From Ascaris suum (lineage: Eukaryota; Nematoda; Chromadorea; Rhabditida; Ascarididae): a stretch of 64,000 bases of DNA. The position numbers and the translations under genes are program-made. Positions 20,401-33,278 of the stretch are shown piece by piece. Under the pieces are notes generated by a model that ran no database searches, was not told the DNA's origin, and was given only the letters and a program-made list of their open reading frames with translations. How positions within the stretch are numbered: the stretch's first letter is position 1; every line of letters begins with the position of its first letter. Where the stretch lies: assembly GCA_013433145.1 (NCBI GenBank), contig CM024180.1, forward strand, positions 7,382,001 to 7,446,000. The letters run 5' to 3'.

Positions 20401-23400
20401 AGGAACAAATTGGAAAAATGTAGCCAAACTAATGCTAAAAGCATTTTGAATCGATCCTTTTCGAAATTCCCAGGAGCCAATATAAAGAAAGCGAACGTCG
20501 TCGTCTGCCCCCCCCCCCCCCGGCGTTTTCCAGCGTCTTCTGGAAGAGCGGCCTTGAGGGTGGGGGCCGAACGATTTTTGGAAGTAAAGTCCGACTGGTG
20601 GTTTTTATTTCGTTTGCGGTATGGAGGTTACTGAGCACAACATACACCGGTGAGGTATATACCGAACGAAGCACAACACGACTGACTTATAAAATTCGGT
20701 TGGAGGTGATTTTGCGTTCATATACGATATGAAATGATAAATGCCAGGTGCAAGAGAAACGAAGAGGATTGAACGTAATCTTTGAAATGCTTTAATGGAG
20801 ATTAACATATTGCAGATATGTTTGTGGAATGCACATACAGGTGCTCAGATCGGCAAAAAATTGACGGGCCACAAGCAGTGGATTAATCAGTTGGCTTGGC
20901 AGCCTTTCCATCAAGATCCCATCTCGAGGTGAGTTCTGTTTCTGGCATCAAATAAACAGTGAGCCATAGGTTGAACTTTTGTTTTTTATGCTCTGTCTCT
21001 TTGTCTGTTTCGCAATCAACATAATAAAATTTGACGGATTTTATTCTTGAAGACGCAAACGATTTCCCGTTGTGATGCCGCTGTCGTGCCTTCTATTTGG
21101 TGGTCATCTTGCTGTTAATCTTACGTTCAGCATTCAATGCAAAAGCCGGATGGTCATCTTCAAAATCTACTGCTCTTAATGCCCTTTGACCTACGCACTC
21201 GGTGGTTGCACCGTGTTTTGAACGATATGGATATGCTTGTACCGAACATATGTCATGGAATATAATGCCAAAGTGAAGAGTCAGTGCTGTATCGGTCATC
21301 GAGAGTACCTTCCAGATTTGTCGCACATCTGAAGCGGTTTTTGCTTTCAGGTTTCTGGCAAGCGCAGGAAAGGATGGCATGATAAGGATATGGGATACAG
21401 TAAATTATACGGTAGTGAGAGCTTTATCGGGTCACACTGCATCCGTGACGAGCATTCGTTGGGGTGGAGAAGGTCTCATCTATTCTGGATCGCAAGTTTG
21501 TTGGTTAAGTTGTGTTCAGGAGAGTAGGCAAACACTGCCTTGTTTTAGGTATTACCAGACAACATAAAGTGTTTGTTTGATCGCATTGCTAAGCGAAACG
21601 AACGACAAAAGTGGAAATGACGAGGTTATTATGACCTGAATTGCGGCCGTAGGCGCTGAAATAGTTATGTCTTTGATCGTATGATTAATGATTCCCAGTT
21701 CACATCCCTTGGTTATATTTGTTGGAGTCGGTCGGTTCGTATATTCTTTATGAAATTCCACCTGTTTCCCTTCTTTCATCCGTCAAATATGGCAAGAAGA
21801 AAGTGCAGCCGTGATTTGTAATAACGCTTTCCGTGTTTTGAAGAAACGCTAATTAGAGAAGAATTGGAGAACTTTCTGAGGTCATAAGGTCGCCGCCATA
21901 AAATAGCTTCGATTAAAGTGCGGAGAGATTTGATGAGTGCACTTCTAATAGTGAAGCAATTACGAATTCTTAAATAACCAAATCAACTTTTGCTCAAGAT
22001 TGTACTAAAGACGTGCAGTAGCGATTGATAGGGCCTTTAGTTGAGGTCAAAGTTAATTTATTGTCTTCGTTTATTTTGAAGATTGGATGGATAGGCGTTT
22101 TTTTAAAGGATCGTATGGTAAAGGTATGGCGTGCTGAGGATGGCGTTCTATGTCGAACACTCAGCGGGCATGCACATTGGGTGAATACGTTGGCGTTGAA
22201 TGTGGAATACGCTTTAAGAACAAGTTGTTTCGATCCCAAAAATCAGTGCATTGCCCCTGATCAAATTGAAGAGGTTTGTATTGCTCAAGCACCTCGTCGA
22301 TTATATCTTCCGTAATGTCATGTTGCCTTTGGGCTGGGAACAGTTGCAGGGTCTTGTTGATACGAATTGCAATTCAACTTCAAATTATTGCACTCAGCGA
22401 ACGATGAAGACGTTACCTTGTATATTTGAGCGTTCTTATGTTAGTTCAGATCGATATTTTTGAATTGGTCTAATATAGAAATATTCAGATGTGTTGATCG
22501 ACCTCTGCATATTGAGTATATTTCCGGGTGGGATCTGTCTGTCATTGTCTGAGGTTGTCGTTGACTTGCAGTGTCGGAAAATAGCGCAATTACGTTATGA
22601 GAAAGCGAAAGGTGCGTCGGGGGAGATACTTGTATCGGGGTCCGATGATTTCACACTCTATCTTTGGCGACCAACAACCGAAAAGAAACCAGTCGCTCGT
22701 ATGACCGGTCATCAACAGCTCATCAACCAGGTTCATATCTTACACTTTCGATTTTAGGTTTTCTTTTTTCTTTGTTCAGCAACAGAATAAACTTAAATAA
22801 GCAAGTAAGGAAAATAGAAGAACCTAACAAGGAACGATAAGTGAAATAAAAAGAAGGTGGAAGAACTTTCTGTACGATTTATTACTGTGGTCGCCCGTCT
22901 GGTTTCTAGCTCACGACGGTGTTAAATACGTTAGCTGAAGAATGCAATGAGCACGGAGCAGATTTTGCTCTTGGAATTAACCGACGATTTATATAGCATT
23001 CTCAGTAATTGATGCATTTGCGGCAGGGATTGCTCACGTTGATAAGAAAATCTTAATAGTTTTATTGCCTTCCCCATAAACATTTCATCGTATGCGCAGA
23101 ACAAAATTATGCTTCTAATGGACTAGCGGAGAGCTTCTTTCACATCTACGATAGGTGCCAATAGGGTCAGCAAAAATGCTTGAACAATAGCACCAAGGTT
23201 GCGGCAAGTGCCACACTCGGAATAAAAAGCGGTGAGCGCCTTAGAAATCACCTGTCAGTAATTTCCGATCGATATCGCGATTGAAGTTGATCGAACGTGA
23301 TTTCTTCTTGACCTGTGATCTGGGGAGCTAATTGGGGGGGGGGGGGGGGGTTAAAATGCTTCGCTGCCAAATTTTATACAGCATTGTTTTGCGTCATCGT

Positions 23401-25374
23401 GGAGCGCAAAAAGTTTGGTATGTTTTCTATTTCCAGCATAGATGATATGAGTTGATGAATTTTTTAATATTGGTATTTGACAAGGAGTTCCATTTGAAAG
23501 TTCATACCTATGAAACGAACTCCTCACAACTGCTAAGCATACAGTCGTTAAAATGAGTAGATGTTTGTGAAGCTTCAAGCGGATTTATCTGTAATGCTCG
23601 AGTTGTAGACCCACCTTCATTGTCCTTGCTGCCGATGCGGTCGTATGAACATAAAATGTTTGACAAATTGCACTAATTGGTATTCGTATTTGTTGAGAAT
23701 AAAGTGATGTTTGTGTTGTCCTCTATGTGGGAATGAGGCATGAATAATGAATGCATTGCCTGTATAGATGTTTTTCGTCAAAGAAGTGGTCGTTTGTTGT
23801 TTGAAGAAGACTTTCTGGAAGTGACGGTTTCAGGTGGTGTTTTCACCGGATGCACGTTATATAGCATCTGCATCGTTCGATAAATCAATAAAATTATGGT
23901 GCGGCCGTACAGGTGCATTCATTGACACTTTGCGTGGTCATGTACAAGCTGTCTATCAGATCGCGTGGTCTGCTGACAGTCGGCTTCTTGTTTCCGGGTC
24001 TGCGGACTCAACCTTGAAGGTTATTTTGGTCGTGTTCTTATGTTTTTATTAAAGTATGATGGATTTCCGTTTTGCTTCAGGCGCGTTCTGTGTGCATACC
24101 TGTCTGGTATTTTCAATTCGAAAACCACTGAAATTATTTTTATTAGATTTGATAGGTATATCCCAACCTTGAATACGATCTCAATATTTGTTGGATGTCT
24201 TTCTTCTGCTGTTAACCTTCACGATTGTTTTTTTTCGATTGGCTAATAGGCGTCGCAACCTTGATATCAAGGGTTCGGATCCCGTAGAGTGCGAATGTTT
24301 TCTATAGAATCGCAGCCTAAGATTTAAGTTATATTTAGCGTATTTATGGACCCAAACGATCGAGAATTATTGCAAGGTTATAGTCGCTTTCATTGAGTTT
24401 TTATAAAATGTTTGAATGGTGCAAAACTTCGGAAGAATTGAAGTCGATTGAATCGAATAATAAAAGGTGCGTCAAGGAAATACGGGAAACTGAATAGGGA
24501 ATTGAATAAGGCGAACTTTGGAGGCATTCATTTTCGACCCATTGTTACAGCTGATTCTTAAAACAGTTGCAATCAAAATAAGTTTTAAATTCTCTCTGTC
24601 CATCCATTCTCCTCTTCCTCTTCCTCTCCATCCCCCGTTTCCCCTCCACCACCACTTTCGCTTACCACCAAAACGTGTTAGTCGAAAAGTTGCACCTTTC
24701 ACGGCTGTTAATGAACTCTCAACTTTGAGTCATTAGTTGTATATGCAGTCGGCTAGCAAAGCCAGGAAAATAGGTGATCGTGTGGCTTCGATCGAAATTG
24801 TTTGCAGTTTAAATTTCAGCAGCATACCTAAGGCTATAACTGTTTAATGAGAGGAAAGGGTGAAAGAGATAACTCCTCGCATTCAGAGTCACAAAAGTAT
24901 ATTGTGCGCATGACAAAAGCCTATTCTACGAAGTCGAACGAGGAGAACGATCTGGTTGTGGAATTTATTGGATATGAATTTAAGATTTCAATTAGTTTTT
25001 AGTTCGAATTGCATAATTTCGAGTATTACGAGTGCATGCAAATAGCTGAAATGTGCAAATTAAATTTTAGCACTGGATTTATGCAGCTGATCGGTTAGGC
25101 AGGGTGTAATCTTTGAGGATTTATGCAATCAGCTAGCTGTCTACCATGGGTTGCATTATAAACTACATATGTACGCCCTAGGTGAGCTTTCATAGTTCAA
25201 GAAGGCTGTGCGGTTAATGTAAGGTATTTTCAGGTGTGGGATATGCGTAAACGTGGTATCTGTGAGGATCTTCCGGGACATGGTGATGAAGTTTACGCGG
25301 TTGATTGGAGCCCAGATGGAGAGCGAGTAGCAAGTGGTGGTAAAGATAAAGTTCTAAAATTGTGGCGTCTTTAG
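17462..25374 (+). CDS. nle-1: NLE1/Rsa4-type WD40 ribosome biogenesis factor, two frame breaks
   Basis: Notchless homologue; on nuclear pre-60S particles it binds the MIDAS domain of the AAA ATPase midasin (Rea1/Mdn1) to drive remodelling (family knowledge). Ten exons: 17462-17584, 17962-18089, 18702-18823, 19969-20124, 20816-20928, 21351-21495, 22109-22273, 22572-22730, 23834-24019 and 25234-25374 (TAG). An N-terminal NLE/ubiquitin-like domain (about residues 1-90, exons 1-2) is followed by an eight-bladed WD40 propeller; FRVRPVTRC, LPGHGEPVI, FWDVDTELPL, SGHTASVTSIRWGG, YALRTSCFDP, RYEKAKG and SGSDDFTLYLW are diagnostic. The coding length is 1438 nt; two single missing bases, in exon 2 near 18016-18018 and in exon 4 near 20057-20059, would restore 1440 nt (479 residues), the expected size. 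As written the frame stops early. Consensus errors, a real null allele or a pseudogene are all possible. Confidence 0.93.
17780..17793. repeat. Poly-G run (14) in nle-1 intron 1
   Basis: Fourteen consecutive G between exons 1 and 2 of nle-1. Confidence 0.9.
20321..20336. repeat. Poly-C run (16) in nle-1 intron 4
   Basis: Sixteen consecutive C (G-rich on the minus strand), about 190 bases before a second C run. Confidence 0.9.
20508..20521. repeat. Poly-C run (14) in nle-1 intron 4
   Basis: Fourteen consecutive C; the second long C run within the same intron. Confidence 0.9.
23334..23350. repeat. Poly-G run (17) in nle-1 intron 8
   Basis: Seventeen consecutive G, the longest homopolymer run in the window. 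Confidence 0.9.
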
Positions 25375-25715
25375 GGTATTTGTTGTTTTACCACTCGAAA
25401 CGTCCAGGATATCATCGTGGTACGAATTTCTTTGGTCGTGGATCTTTTTGCTGTTTTAATTGAGTATGACTGGATTAATGCTTAGAATATAGCATAGTGG
25501 GTGGTGGATTGTAAATTAGTTTTCCATGTTCGTCGAGAACAACAAGTTTAGTACTGAAGTAACGTTGACTGATTTGTCTTAATTTTACGTTTCCTTTGCA
25601 GATTTCAGCGATGCTCAGTCTTTTATTTCCGATTAGTTCTTTTTTAAATTAGTATTTTTAATCATTGATGCGTTTCTGTGAAAAGTGAGATATATGATGT
25701 TCGGTTTTTTAAGTG

Positions 25716-25721
25716 AATAAA
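25716..25721 (+). terminator. Candidate poly(A) signal of nle-1
   Basis: AATAAA about 340 bases after the nle-1 stop codon in strongly AT-rich sequence; no nearer canonical hexamer was noticed. Confidence 0.4.
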
Positions 25722-26822
25722 TGAATATGATGTTTTAGCAGATATTTTTACTTTTTTGATTTGAAATTGATGGTATAGATATTATATTTTGAAGTTTGGA
25801 AAAAGAATATTTTGAAGAATGGCTGATAATGTGCACATAGGCGTTGATTGTGCCATAATCGTAGATGTATTCAATGGATTTACCTGTAAGGTGAAATATT
25901 CCCTCATAATACCCATGGGAAGGTAAGAAATTAGAAAAGGGTGAAAGCAGTTGATTTTTAGTGGATATAATCGTCGATTGTGAAGAAGAAGATTTGCATA
26001 TAAACTAACGTTGAATGTATTGGCGGTGATTTGTTGTTTATTTCGGCTCGTTGTCATTGATATTTTTTTGTTGTTTATTATATTTCGTTCACCTAAAAGG
26101 TGTTGTTGTTCGTTATTATTTTACTTACCTTTCTTTAGCATTTTCTTTTTTTTTTTTGCCTACCTGGTAAGTTCTTTAATAAAGGAGGGTGAACGAGTGA
26201 AATTTCTTCGACTTCCGGCAGGTTTATTTTATTCTCCGAACTTTAAGCCGATCATTTTTTTATGTTGTATATCGTACCCGGTCGGTCGCAACTACAAGCG
26301 CTAAATATGCGATTTCCTATTTCTTTCATTTTTCTTTGATTTAAAAATGAATAATTCCGAAAAAAATTACTATTTCACTTTCTTGAAGTTTCTTTATTCG
26401 CTCTCAGATAGTGGAGCATTTTTGAGGTGATTTTTGTCATACCGGTCGGTCGTTCGTAAGTTGGAGTGTACGAGAAGCGTACCATTCCGGAAATTTTTGA
26501 CATAACGGTTGGTATTTCATAAGTTGGACTGTGCGCAAAGCATATTGTTCCGGATACCGTACATATTGCCACATTTGTTAATCACATATGTTTTCTGCCT
26601 TAATTGATAGCTTGCAGAAATAAATAAATGGGTTCTTCACTTGAATAAATATTTTTTCTTCGATTTTTAAATGAACTCTATGCGATGTATTCTTCTTTAA
26701 AGCATTTTATACGTTCTTTAATCGTACTTCTTTTGACTGATTGTTGTTTTATTTTTATTCTCTAATATTCTATTCTATTACCTAACCGGGTCGAAGCTGC
26801 TTCCATTTATTTCCGGAAATCT

Positions 26823-29800
26823 ATTCCTTTTCCGGAAGTCGTTTCGGAATTCTCCGAAAAGATTTCCGGAAAAGGAAAAAGCGAAGGTGTGGATGTATCT
26901 CGACAATCTCCCTTACTCTTGAAATATAATTACTTGGTCCGCGGCCATTCGGGCTAGTTTTGGTGTTCGCGAAGTATGCCTCTCGGCGATCCGCAAACTC
27001 CATTTCCATAAACCTGAACGAAGCACAAGTTCAGTCACTTTCTTGTCTTATTGACCCACCAAAATCGCGTCTTCTTGAATCTTTAGTGGCTCTCGTAGCT
27101 TTAGCTCGAATACGCGCCGGTGCTGGTACTATTCTGTTTGATTTATTGAAGCATCGGAAGTGATCAACGAAGTTCCGTAAGTCCCCATGTGATCGCTAGT
27201 CTTTGTCGGAGAAAAGGTTCTGCAACGCATAGGTGCAAGATTTTTCCCTGAAAATAAAGAGAACTTAGTTTTTCCATACTCCACATCTTTTTCTGCTTAG
27301 TCTCTGACTAAGTTTCACACGTGAAAGTTGTTATTGCAGACGGTAAAAACATCCGATTACCCCAGTGTGGTTACCGTAGGATATTAGAGATACGGTACCT
27401 CAAATATCAGCACTCTGGGAATTGCCTGGACTTTCTCTGTAAGCCATTATTACCTGTAATTAATTAAATCCCCGGAAGGTGTTCGTTTTGCTAGGGTTTT
27501 TTCGCTTGATTCCTTCAATTGTCCGCCGGCACGCTGCGAGCTGTGTATTTACGCGGTAAAGGTTGCTTTTTTGCATAGCGGTTGCCATAGATGCAGCACG
27601 AGTCTCTTTTGCTTGCTTGAGAGATCCACTCGATGGAAGTCGGATAGTCGATGCGCATTTTGCTGAAATTGACAAGTTGGAAAGCACGCCACAAAACTCA
27701 CAATATGCGCTTCTGTGTTTCGAATTATTCGAATATCTTGACGGTCAAATATACGAAAACTGTGCGCAAAAATCATTACCGTCTCTAATTCGTTTTCTGG
27801 AACATTGGCCAATCCATGAACTTTCAGGCGAAAGGTTTATTCTGGATCACACCGGATCAAATAGCAAAAGAATTCCGCTGGAAGCATTGACGTGCTGAAG
27901 GGAATTTGGGGGGGGGGGGGGGAGGGGGGTTCAACTTCCCTCTGCGTTTCTCATTTAACAGCTGAAAATGCACTAAAAACAAATGAAGGTAGTTAGCAAA
28001 CGCTAGTTTTTTCGCCGGTTAATTTCGCTTACCTCAGTTTATGTCTACTAGCCTGAGCTTGACAACTCGAATTTCCAGACAGCCGTTCAAATCTTTCAAT
28101 ATTTCGGGCGTATCGCTTTCCCGGTGCCATCTCAGTACTTCAAGTTAATTTGTTCTTTGTTAATCAGGGACAGAGGTAGACCATTTCATATGCATTTAGC
28201 GTTCAAATGTTGCGTGCATGAATAAGTGAATTATTCGATGTCGTTGCCCCCTCCCCCGGCCTCAATTCCCCTCCAAAAAACCTTTCAAAAGACGCTACAT
28301 CAATAGAACCACTGAGGTCAGTTCTATGCTTCACAGCGTCCTCCCCTTCTCCCGCCACTTTGGCAATAGATGACCTCTCATCCGCCTCTCACGATTTCTT
28401 GGCTTTCGTTTGAAATTGTCTTCGTTAAAGAGGATGCGAAATAAAGATTTTTCTATTATCACTTATTAAGGAAGATAAAGTGCACGTTTGAGATGCTGCA
28501 GTAATACCCGCGATCCGCGGGTGTGGCCGTAGGTTCCTTGTGGGATCTCCACAAGTGTTTGGTGCACAAGTGACCACCTGTGTGGTTATTTTGCGGGTTT
28601 CAGGAAAGAGTATTATTAATATGAGTGATATGCATATTTGCAGTTTTTGTAAAATACATCAGCTTTTGAGGGATTTACTCCTTCCGTCCTCTCCCGCTGA
28701 GGTTTCAACCGCATTGCACCATATGATTGTGCGAGAAAGTGCTGGAAATACTTCTATTACTCGCGACTGTGGCATTTCCGCTCTCCTCTCTTTAGAACAC
28801 CACATTTTCCTCGTTTATCAACCCCGCAGCTTATGATGCCCTTAAAATATTAGTCGAGAATATGGAAGGTACCTGCAAATTTCCTGGCACATTTACTGTT
28901 CAGCGTTATCAGTGTGATAGAAGATCGTTTTTTGTGTATTGGCATACCCATTAAATCCCATAACGCTGGCTTTAATGACTCCTTCGAAATTAGCCAAGTG
29001 CATGAAAATGGGCATATACCGCAGGAAAGGCTTTCAGAGAGAGACAGGCGTATATCGTTCTCAAATTTCAGGATAAACACTACAAGAGGGAGGCGCATTT
29101 CTGATAAAGTTGGGAGGGGGAATAGAGCATCTATTCGACTGAACCGGAAAATTTTACGGGTTGCCGAAGATGTTGTCCAAGGTCGTGGCACTGGAATAAC
29201 ACTCCATCTGGATTTTTCTTCCCACTGCGATGGAAGTATTCAATATCTGTGTATGCAGCAGATTCGACTTTGAAGTTAGGATGGTATTGATGCATTTAAC
29301 GCTCACGGATCTGCTCATTTTATATACGTTCAGAAAAAATTGATGCAGGTAATACACAGATTTATTCCACCTGGAAGGTATTTCGGGATTGCTTCGAATG
29401 CCCTTTGCATTCCCGACTGCAAGTCTTATTTCAAAAATATCTAATCTCTAAGACCTGGATTGTAGAATGATTTTGACCAATTTCTGCATTTTTACGCGGC
29501 TAATGGATTCGACGAGATAAATATAGACGATCATTTCAAGTTGCTTCCAGCAAGTGTGACACCTGGATCTTGCAGGTGTGCATCCCTCTCAGTTACCTTG
29601 CAAAATGCACACCTGAACGGAGGTATGCATTCCTTCTACCCGAAGTCGCGATCTCTCCATTTATGAAATGCACTACGCTGGGATGTACCACAAATGGGTT
29701 TGTGTTCCTTCACAGGTGGGAAAATCCCGACCTCGTCACCTTCGCTAATCTGAGGTATCGACCGACTGAGGTCGCCGATCATATCGTTTGACCCTTCCTT

Positions 29801-30182
29801 ATCCTTACTAATTTGTAAAGAGTTGGATTGAATGTTTATTGCGAGTTTTCATTTTCCCGCTGCTGGAACGTCCTTGCATCTCAAATTTGCAGGTAATTTT
29901 CGGACATCAATGCGCCACTAGACCACACAAGATTCTCAACAACTGAAGGTCTGTGTTCTAGATGAGGGTTTGTACTCAGGTGTAAAGGTTTATTGCACTC
30001 GAGATTCTGAAAGAAATGATGTCTGCATGAAGAATTGGATAGGATTACAGAGAAGGAGGGCTTATAAGCAGGGGATACGATATTCACAACTTAACCATGT
30101 CCCAGTCATTCATTACACTAAGCCCCATGCCGCATTTCCTGCGGATTACTGTAGTCATGACCGCGAAATTGAATGTATTTAA
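26823..30182 (+). pseudogene. Frame-disrupted coding-like tract of unknown identity
   Basis: Successive + strand segments have ordinary protein-like composition but hop between frames: 26823-26957 (SPLLLKYNYLVRGHSG), 26947-27055 (GVREVCLSAIRKLHFHKPER), 27017-27163 (NEAQVQSLSCLIDPPKSRL), then IEASEVINEVP running into a perfect donor GTAAGT at 27177; 27563-27898 (LPSLIRFLEHWPIHELSGE); 28644-28795 then 28796-28871 (INPAAYDALKILVENME); 28880-29273; 29466-29664 (FLHFYAANGFDEINIDDHF); and 29940-30182 (YCTRDSERNDVCMKNW). GC content appears higher than in flanking sequence. I recognise no family. A decayed gene or transposon, or a real gene with many consensus indels, would explain the pattern; the joins are inference. 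Confidence 0.3.
27908..27922. repeat. Poly-G run (15)
   Basis: Fifteen consecutive G, then A and six more G, directly after the stop of the 27563-27898 open frame. Confidence 0.9.
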
Positions 30183-30979
30183 ATCTCTCGCATAGAGAGC
30201 GCCAATATTCCCTGCGTTGGCCTCTTTTTCAACAATAATTTAAGGCGTATTGATTTCTTTGTGGTTAAACTTGCATTAGCTTATAGTGTTTAGTTGGGAT
30301 GAGGACTGATCCTGTTCGCCTGGGTGTTTAATTCAAGCACAAGTTCGGGAACTACTTCAAGATTCTAGAAAGGTGAGGTCATACTTCGAGGAGTATATTG
30401 AGCCTCAATTCAGGGACAAGGCGTTGCGTTTCCGTGTCTATGTGTGCGCATTCTATTCAACAAGCCTCTAGCGGTGCGCGTTGTGCATCCGCGCGCGTTG
30501 CGTCCCTCAGTGTTGGTGTTATTGCATCAACGTTGCGTTGTTTCTTATTTTCTTGGGATATTTCTTTGACGAATATTATAGGTTTAACGTTAGATCGGCA
30601 AAAGATCGTGTCTTTCTCCTGACTTGGGGAGGAGCTTTTGAGTTCGGAGCATTCTCATGTATCTCTAGTGGGGAGTACTATCGGATGTAGTATAGGAAAT
30701 ATCATGTATATTGATATTTGGAGCCGGAGTCATTAGATGAGGCTTACAGTCTTTTCGTGTGACTCCTCACTAGGCCATCACACCAGCAATTCTCAACTAT
30801 TCTCATACTATAGTAAGTGGTTTCTAGTTTTGTCCATATTGATGACTTTGCTCTTTACTTGCCGTGTCCTCGAGCCTCTGTGTTATGTGAAACGGTTAAA
30901 AAGGTATGTCATTTCATGTGGTTTCAAACGTCTTTGCAAAATTTGTGTCTCTGAAACGCATCATGGCATCGCCATCTAT

Positions 30980-31065
30980 GTACATGCGCTTGTCCGTCCA
31001 TCTGTAGGGAAGTCCTGGCTAAGGTATCACTGAAGCAACAGTCACGAGATTTGGTAGGCGCACTG
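30980..31065 (+). repeat. TGTCCGTCC-type dispersed-repeat motif, copy 1
   Basis: TGTCCGTCCATCTGTAGGGA is followed about 60 bases later by a TCACGAGATTTGGTA segment. A similar arrangement occurs inverted at 31480-31570, suggesting two copies of one interspersed element. The assignment is pattern-based only. Confidence 0.35.
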
Positions 31066-31479
31066 TATACCGTAAACATACCATATCCCACGTTGATCCG
31101 TCATAGGGAATGGGCGTTTAAAAAGCTAAAAAGTTCGCACATATTTTGTACTGATCGGTTCTTTATTTTTCACCATCCCACAAAGCATGTGGGAAAGCGT
31201 ACCGCAAGAGTTGGCACGGTTTGCGTTTTTTGCATCGCTCCCATATGACCAACCAGTTGCAAGTTACCATCAATAAGCAAAATATGTGCAGTTATTCCTC
31301 TAATTGCAATCAGCCCGCCCACCCGCATGGATGTTTCACAGATACGTTACTGCATCTGTTATATTCCGGTCGTTGTGAGATGAACATCGAACAGTTGCGA
31401 AATTCTTGCCAAATTTTCTGCACTCTGAAAGATGTGTTCAAAGCTGACCGATGAACCCGAAATGTCCTTGGCGTATATC

Positions 31480-31570
31480 GTACCAGTTGGAGTTCGTGAC
31501 CCTAATTTCAACAGTAGGAGAGTTGGGTTCATCAGACCAACGAGACAGACAAACATACATACACAAACAT
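31480..31570 (-). repeat. TGTCTGTCT-type dispersed-repeat motif, copy 2 (inverted)
   Basis: Read on the minus strand, TGTATGTATGTTTGTCTGTC is followed by a TCACGAACTCCAACTGGTAC segment, paralleling copy 1 near 31 kb in opposite orientation. Confidence 0.35.
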
Positions 31571-31934
31571 GACGTCACTATAAAACGCATTGCAATGCAC
31601 ATAAAAGCGAATATTTTGTGGAGGGATTGTGTGAGGTTATCTGAAATTCGAAGTTTCCAACATTTAATTCTTGGTTGATAAGTGACAAGGCTGTGCGGAT
31701 GGAATGAATCATTGGAAGCGTTTCTCATATAACGTCGATTTATTGAAGGAGATTTGTGCTATGAGCAGTTTATCTATTAAGTAACGCTGTAAAATGGATC
31801 TTTTGTTTATGAGGTAATACTGTACAAGAAATTAGTTAGTACCATTTATAGGTAACTAATACTAGTTTGAAATCAGGTTGCTAAAATTTGTGGAAATGAA
31901 ATCGTAAGCACAAGTTTATGGCTCTCAGGAGTGC

Positions 31935-32055
31935 TTTGAGAAATTTGCATAATTTTTGCAAGTTTAAAGCGGATCAAGCATCCTGAAAAATTTGCATAAT
32001 TTTTGCAAGTTTAAAGCGGATCAAGCATGCTGAAAAATTTGCATAATTTTCATAA
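31935..32055 (+). repeat. 47-bp tandem repeat, about 2.5 copies
   Basis: AAATTTGCATAATTTTTGCA recurs at 31941, 31988 and 32035 (period 47). The first two units are almost identical through AAGTTTAAAGCGGATCAAGC; the third is truncated and degenerate. Confidence 0.9.
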
Positions 32056-32741
32056 GTTAGAAGGTGGTTTTAGGGGTAATGGAGTGTAGTACTCGATGAG
32101 GAGATCACTTCTCTGCACAGTCCGATGCTGCGTCGTTGCTAATCGGCAGTGGTGTGTGCATTGCACCTGTCATTGTTGGTTAAAGTGTTGCTTTGTGGCT
32201 CTCTTCCGCTATAAACATACAATATTAGGGCATCTAAAGTGATCTTACACGAATTTCAGTTCGGAAATTCCGCTCGCAAATCGAAATTTTCATCCCTTTT
32301 TTTTAAAATATTGAAGTGCAAGTTTTCATCTTCAGCTACAGTCTGTGATGCAGTTCTAACCGCATCATTCCGACGTTAGTCGCGCAGACAAAGCATTGTT
32401 CCATTCATTGGACTAGTTGAGTTGTAGCATAATGCTGTGTTATGTTATTCAGCTATTTACCTCCCACCTTCGCACGATTTCCTCCGTTCGATGGGGTATT
32501 CGAAAAAACTGAAGCGTTGAATCCTTGCAGTCCCAATTTCGGAGTGTGTTATGATGAAATATTAGAAAATCGTGGCTGTTTTGTTCGGTGCGGCATTGTG
32601 TCACGATATAAGTATTGGGTGGCCGGCCGGGTAAGAGTTTATTGTTAGAGCATTGCATTGCGTTATATTCGACTTCATGGTCACTACATACACGTTGGCG
32701 GTGTTTTTTGAAGCTTTGATTTGAACTCTTTGGTTAATCTC

Positions 32742-32754
32742 GGGGGGGGGGGGG
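32742..32754. repeat. Poly-G run (13)
   Basis: Thirteen consecutive G upstream of the ACF1-like gene. Confidence 0.9.
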
Positions 32755-33194
32755 TATGTCTGGTTTTTTGATCTCATCAGAGACTCATTTTTCACCCTTC
32801 AATGCTTCACCACCGCGTATTTAAAGCAACTTAACTGCAGGAATCCTAGTAGAAAGCAGATTGAATAGAATCCAAGTACGATCATTGGGAATACCAAACC
32901 CAAAGGTTTCGATCGATTATTTCCGCTTTTCGTTCCACTCCAAAACAGAGTGATTTCGATTATCGTTGTTTGTGTTGATCCATGTCTGAGAGCGTGTATG
33001 TGTCTGTCTGTCGGATGTCTAGTTTACGAGCGAAGGTGGTAAACTCTGTGCTAATTTGGTTTCCTGAATTCAAATTCGTCCTGGTGTGAAATTATTTCAT
33101 CGTTGTAAAGGTGATGTGTGTTTTTTAACGTGGAACTTTCATAAATCATTCAGGTGGAAGGAGGGAGAGGGGGAGGGGGAGGGAGGTTGAAGAA

Positions 33195-33278
33195 AAGATT
33201 TTCGGATGTTTATTGATACAAGAGCTTTGCATTTACAAGATTTTCGGATGTTTATTGATACAAGAGCTCTGCTTCATA
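33195..33278 (+). repeat. 42-bp tandem duplication
   Basis: AAGATTTTCGGATGTTTATT and the following GATACAAGAGCTYTGC occur twice at a 42-base spacing, with one substitution. It lies about 170 bases before the ACF1-like start codon, just after a GGAGGGAGAGGGGGAGGGGG-type purine stretch. Confidence 0.9.

Noticed and set aside
24236..24295. tRNA-like A box (TGGCTAATAGG) and B box (GGTTCGGATCC) in nle-1 intron 9
   Set aside because: The boxes are too close for an anticodon arm, and no acceptor stem pairs across the ends; at most a tRNA-derived relic.
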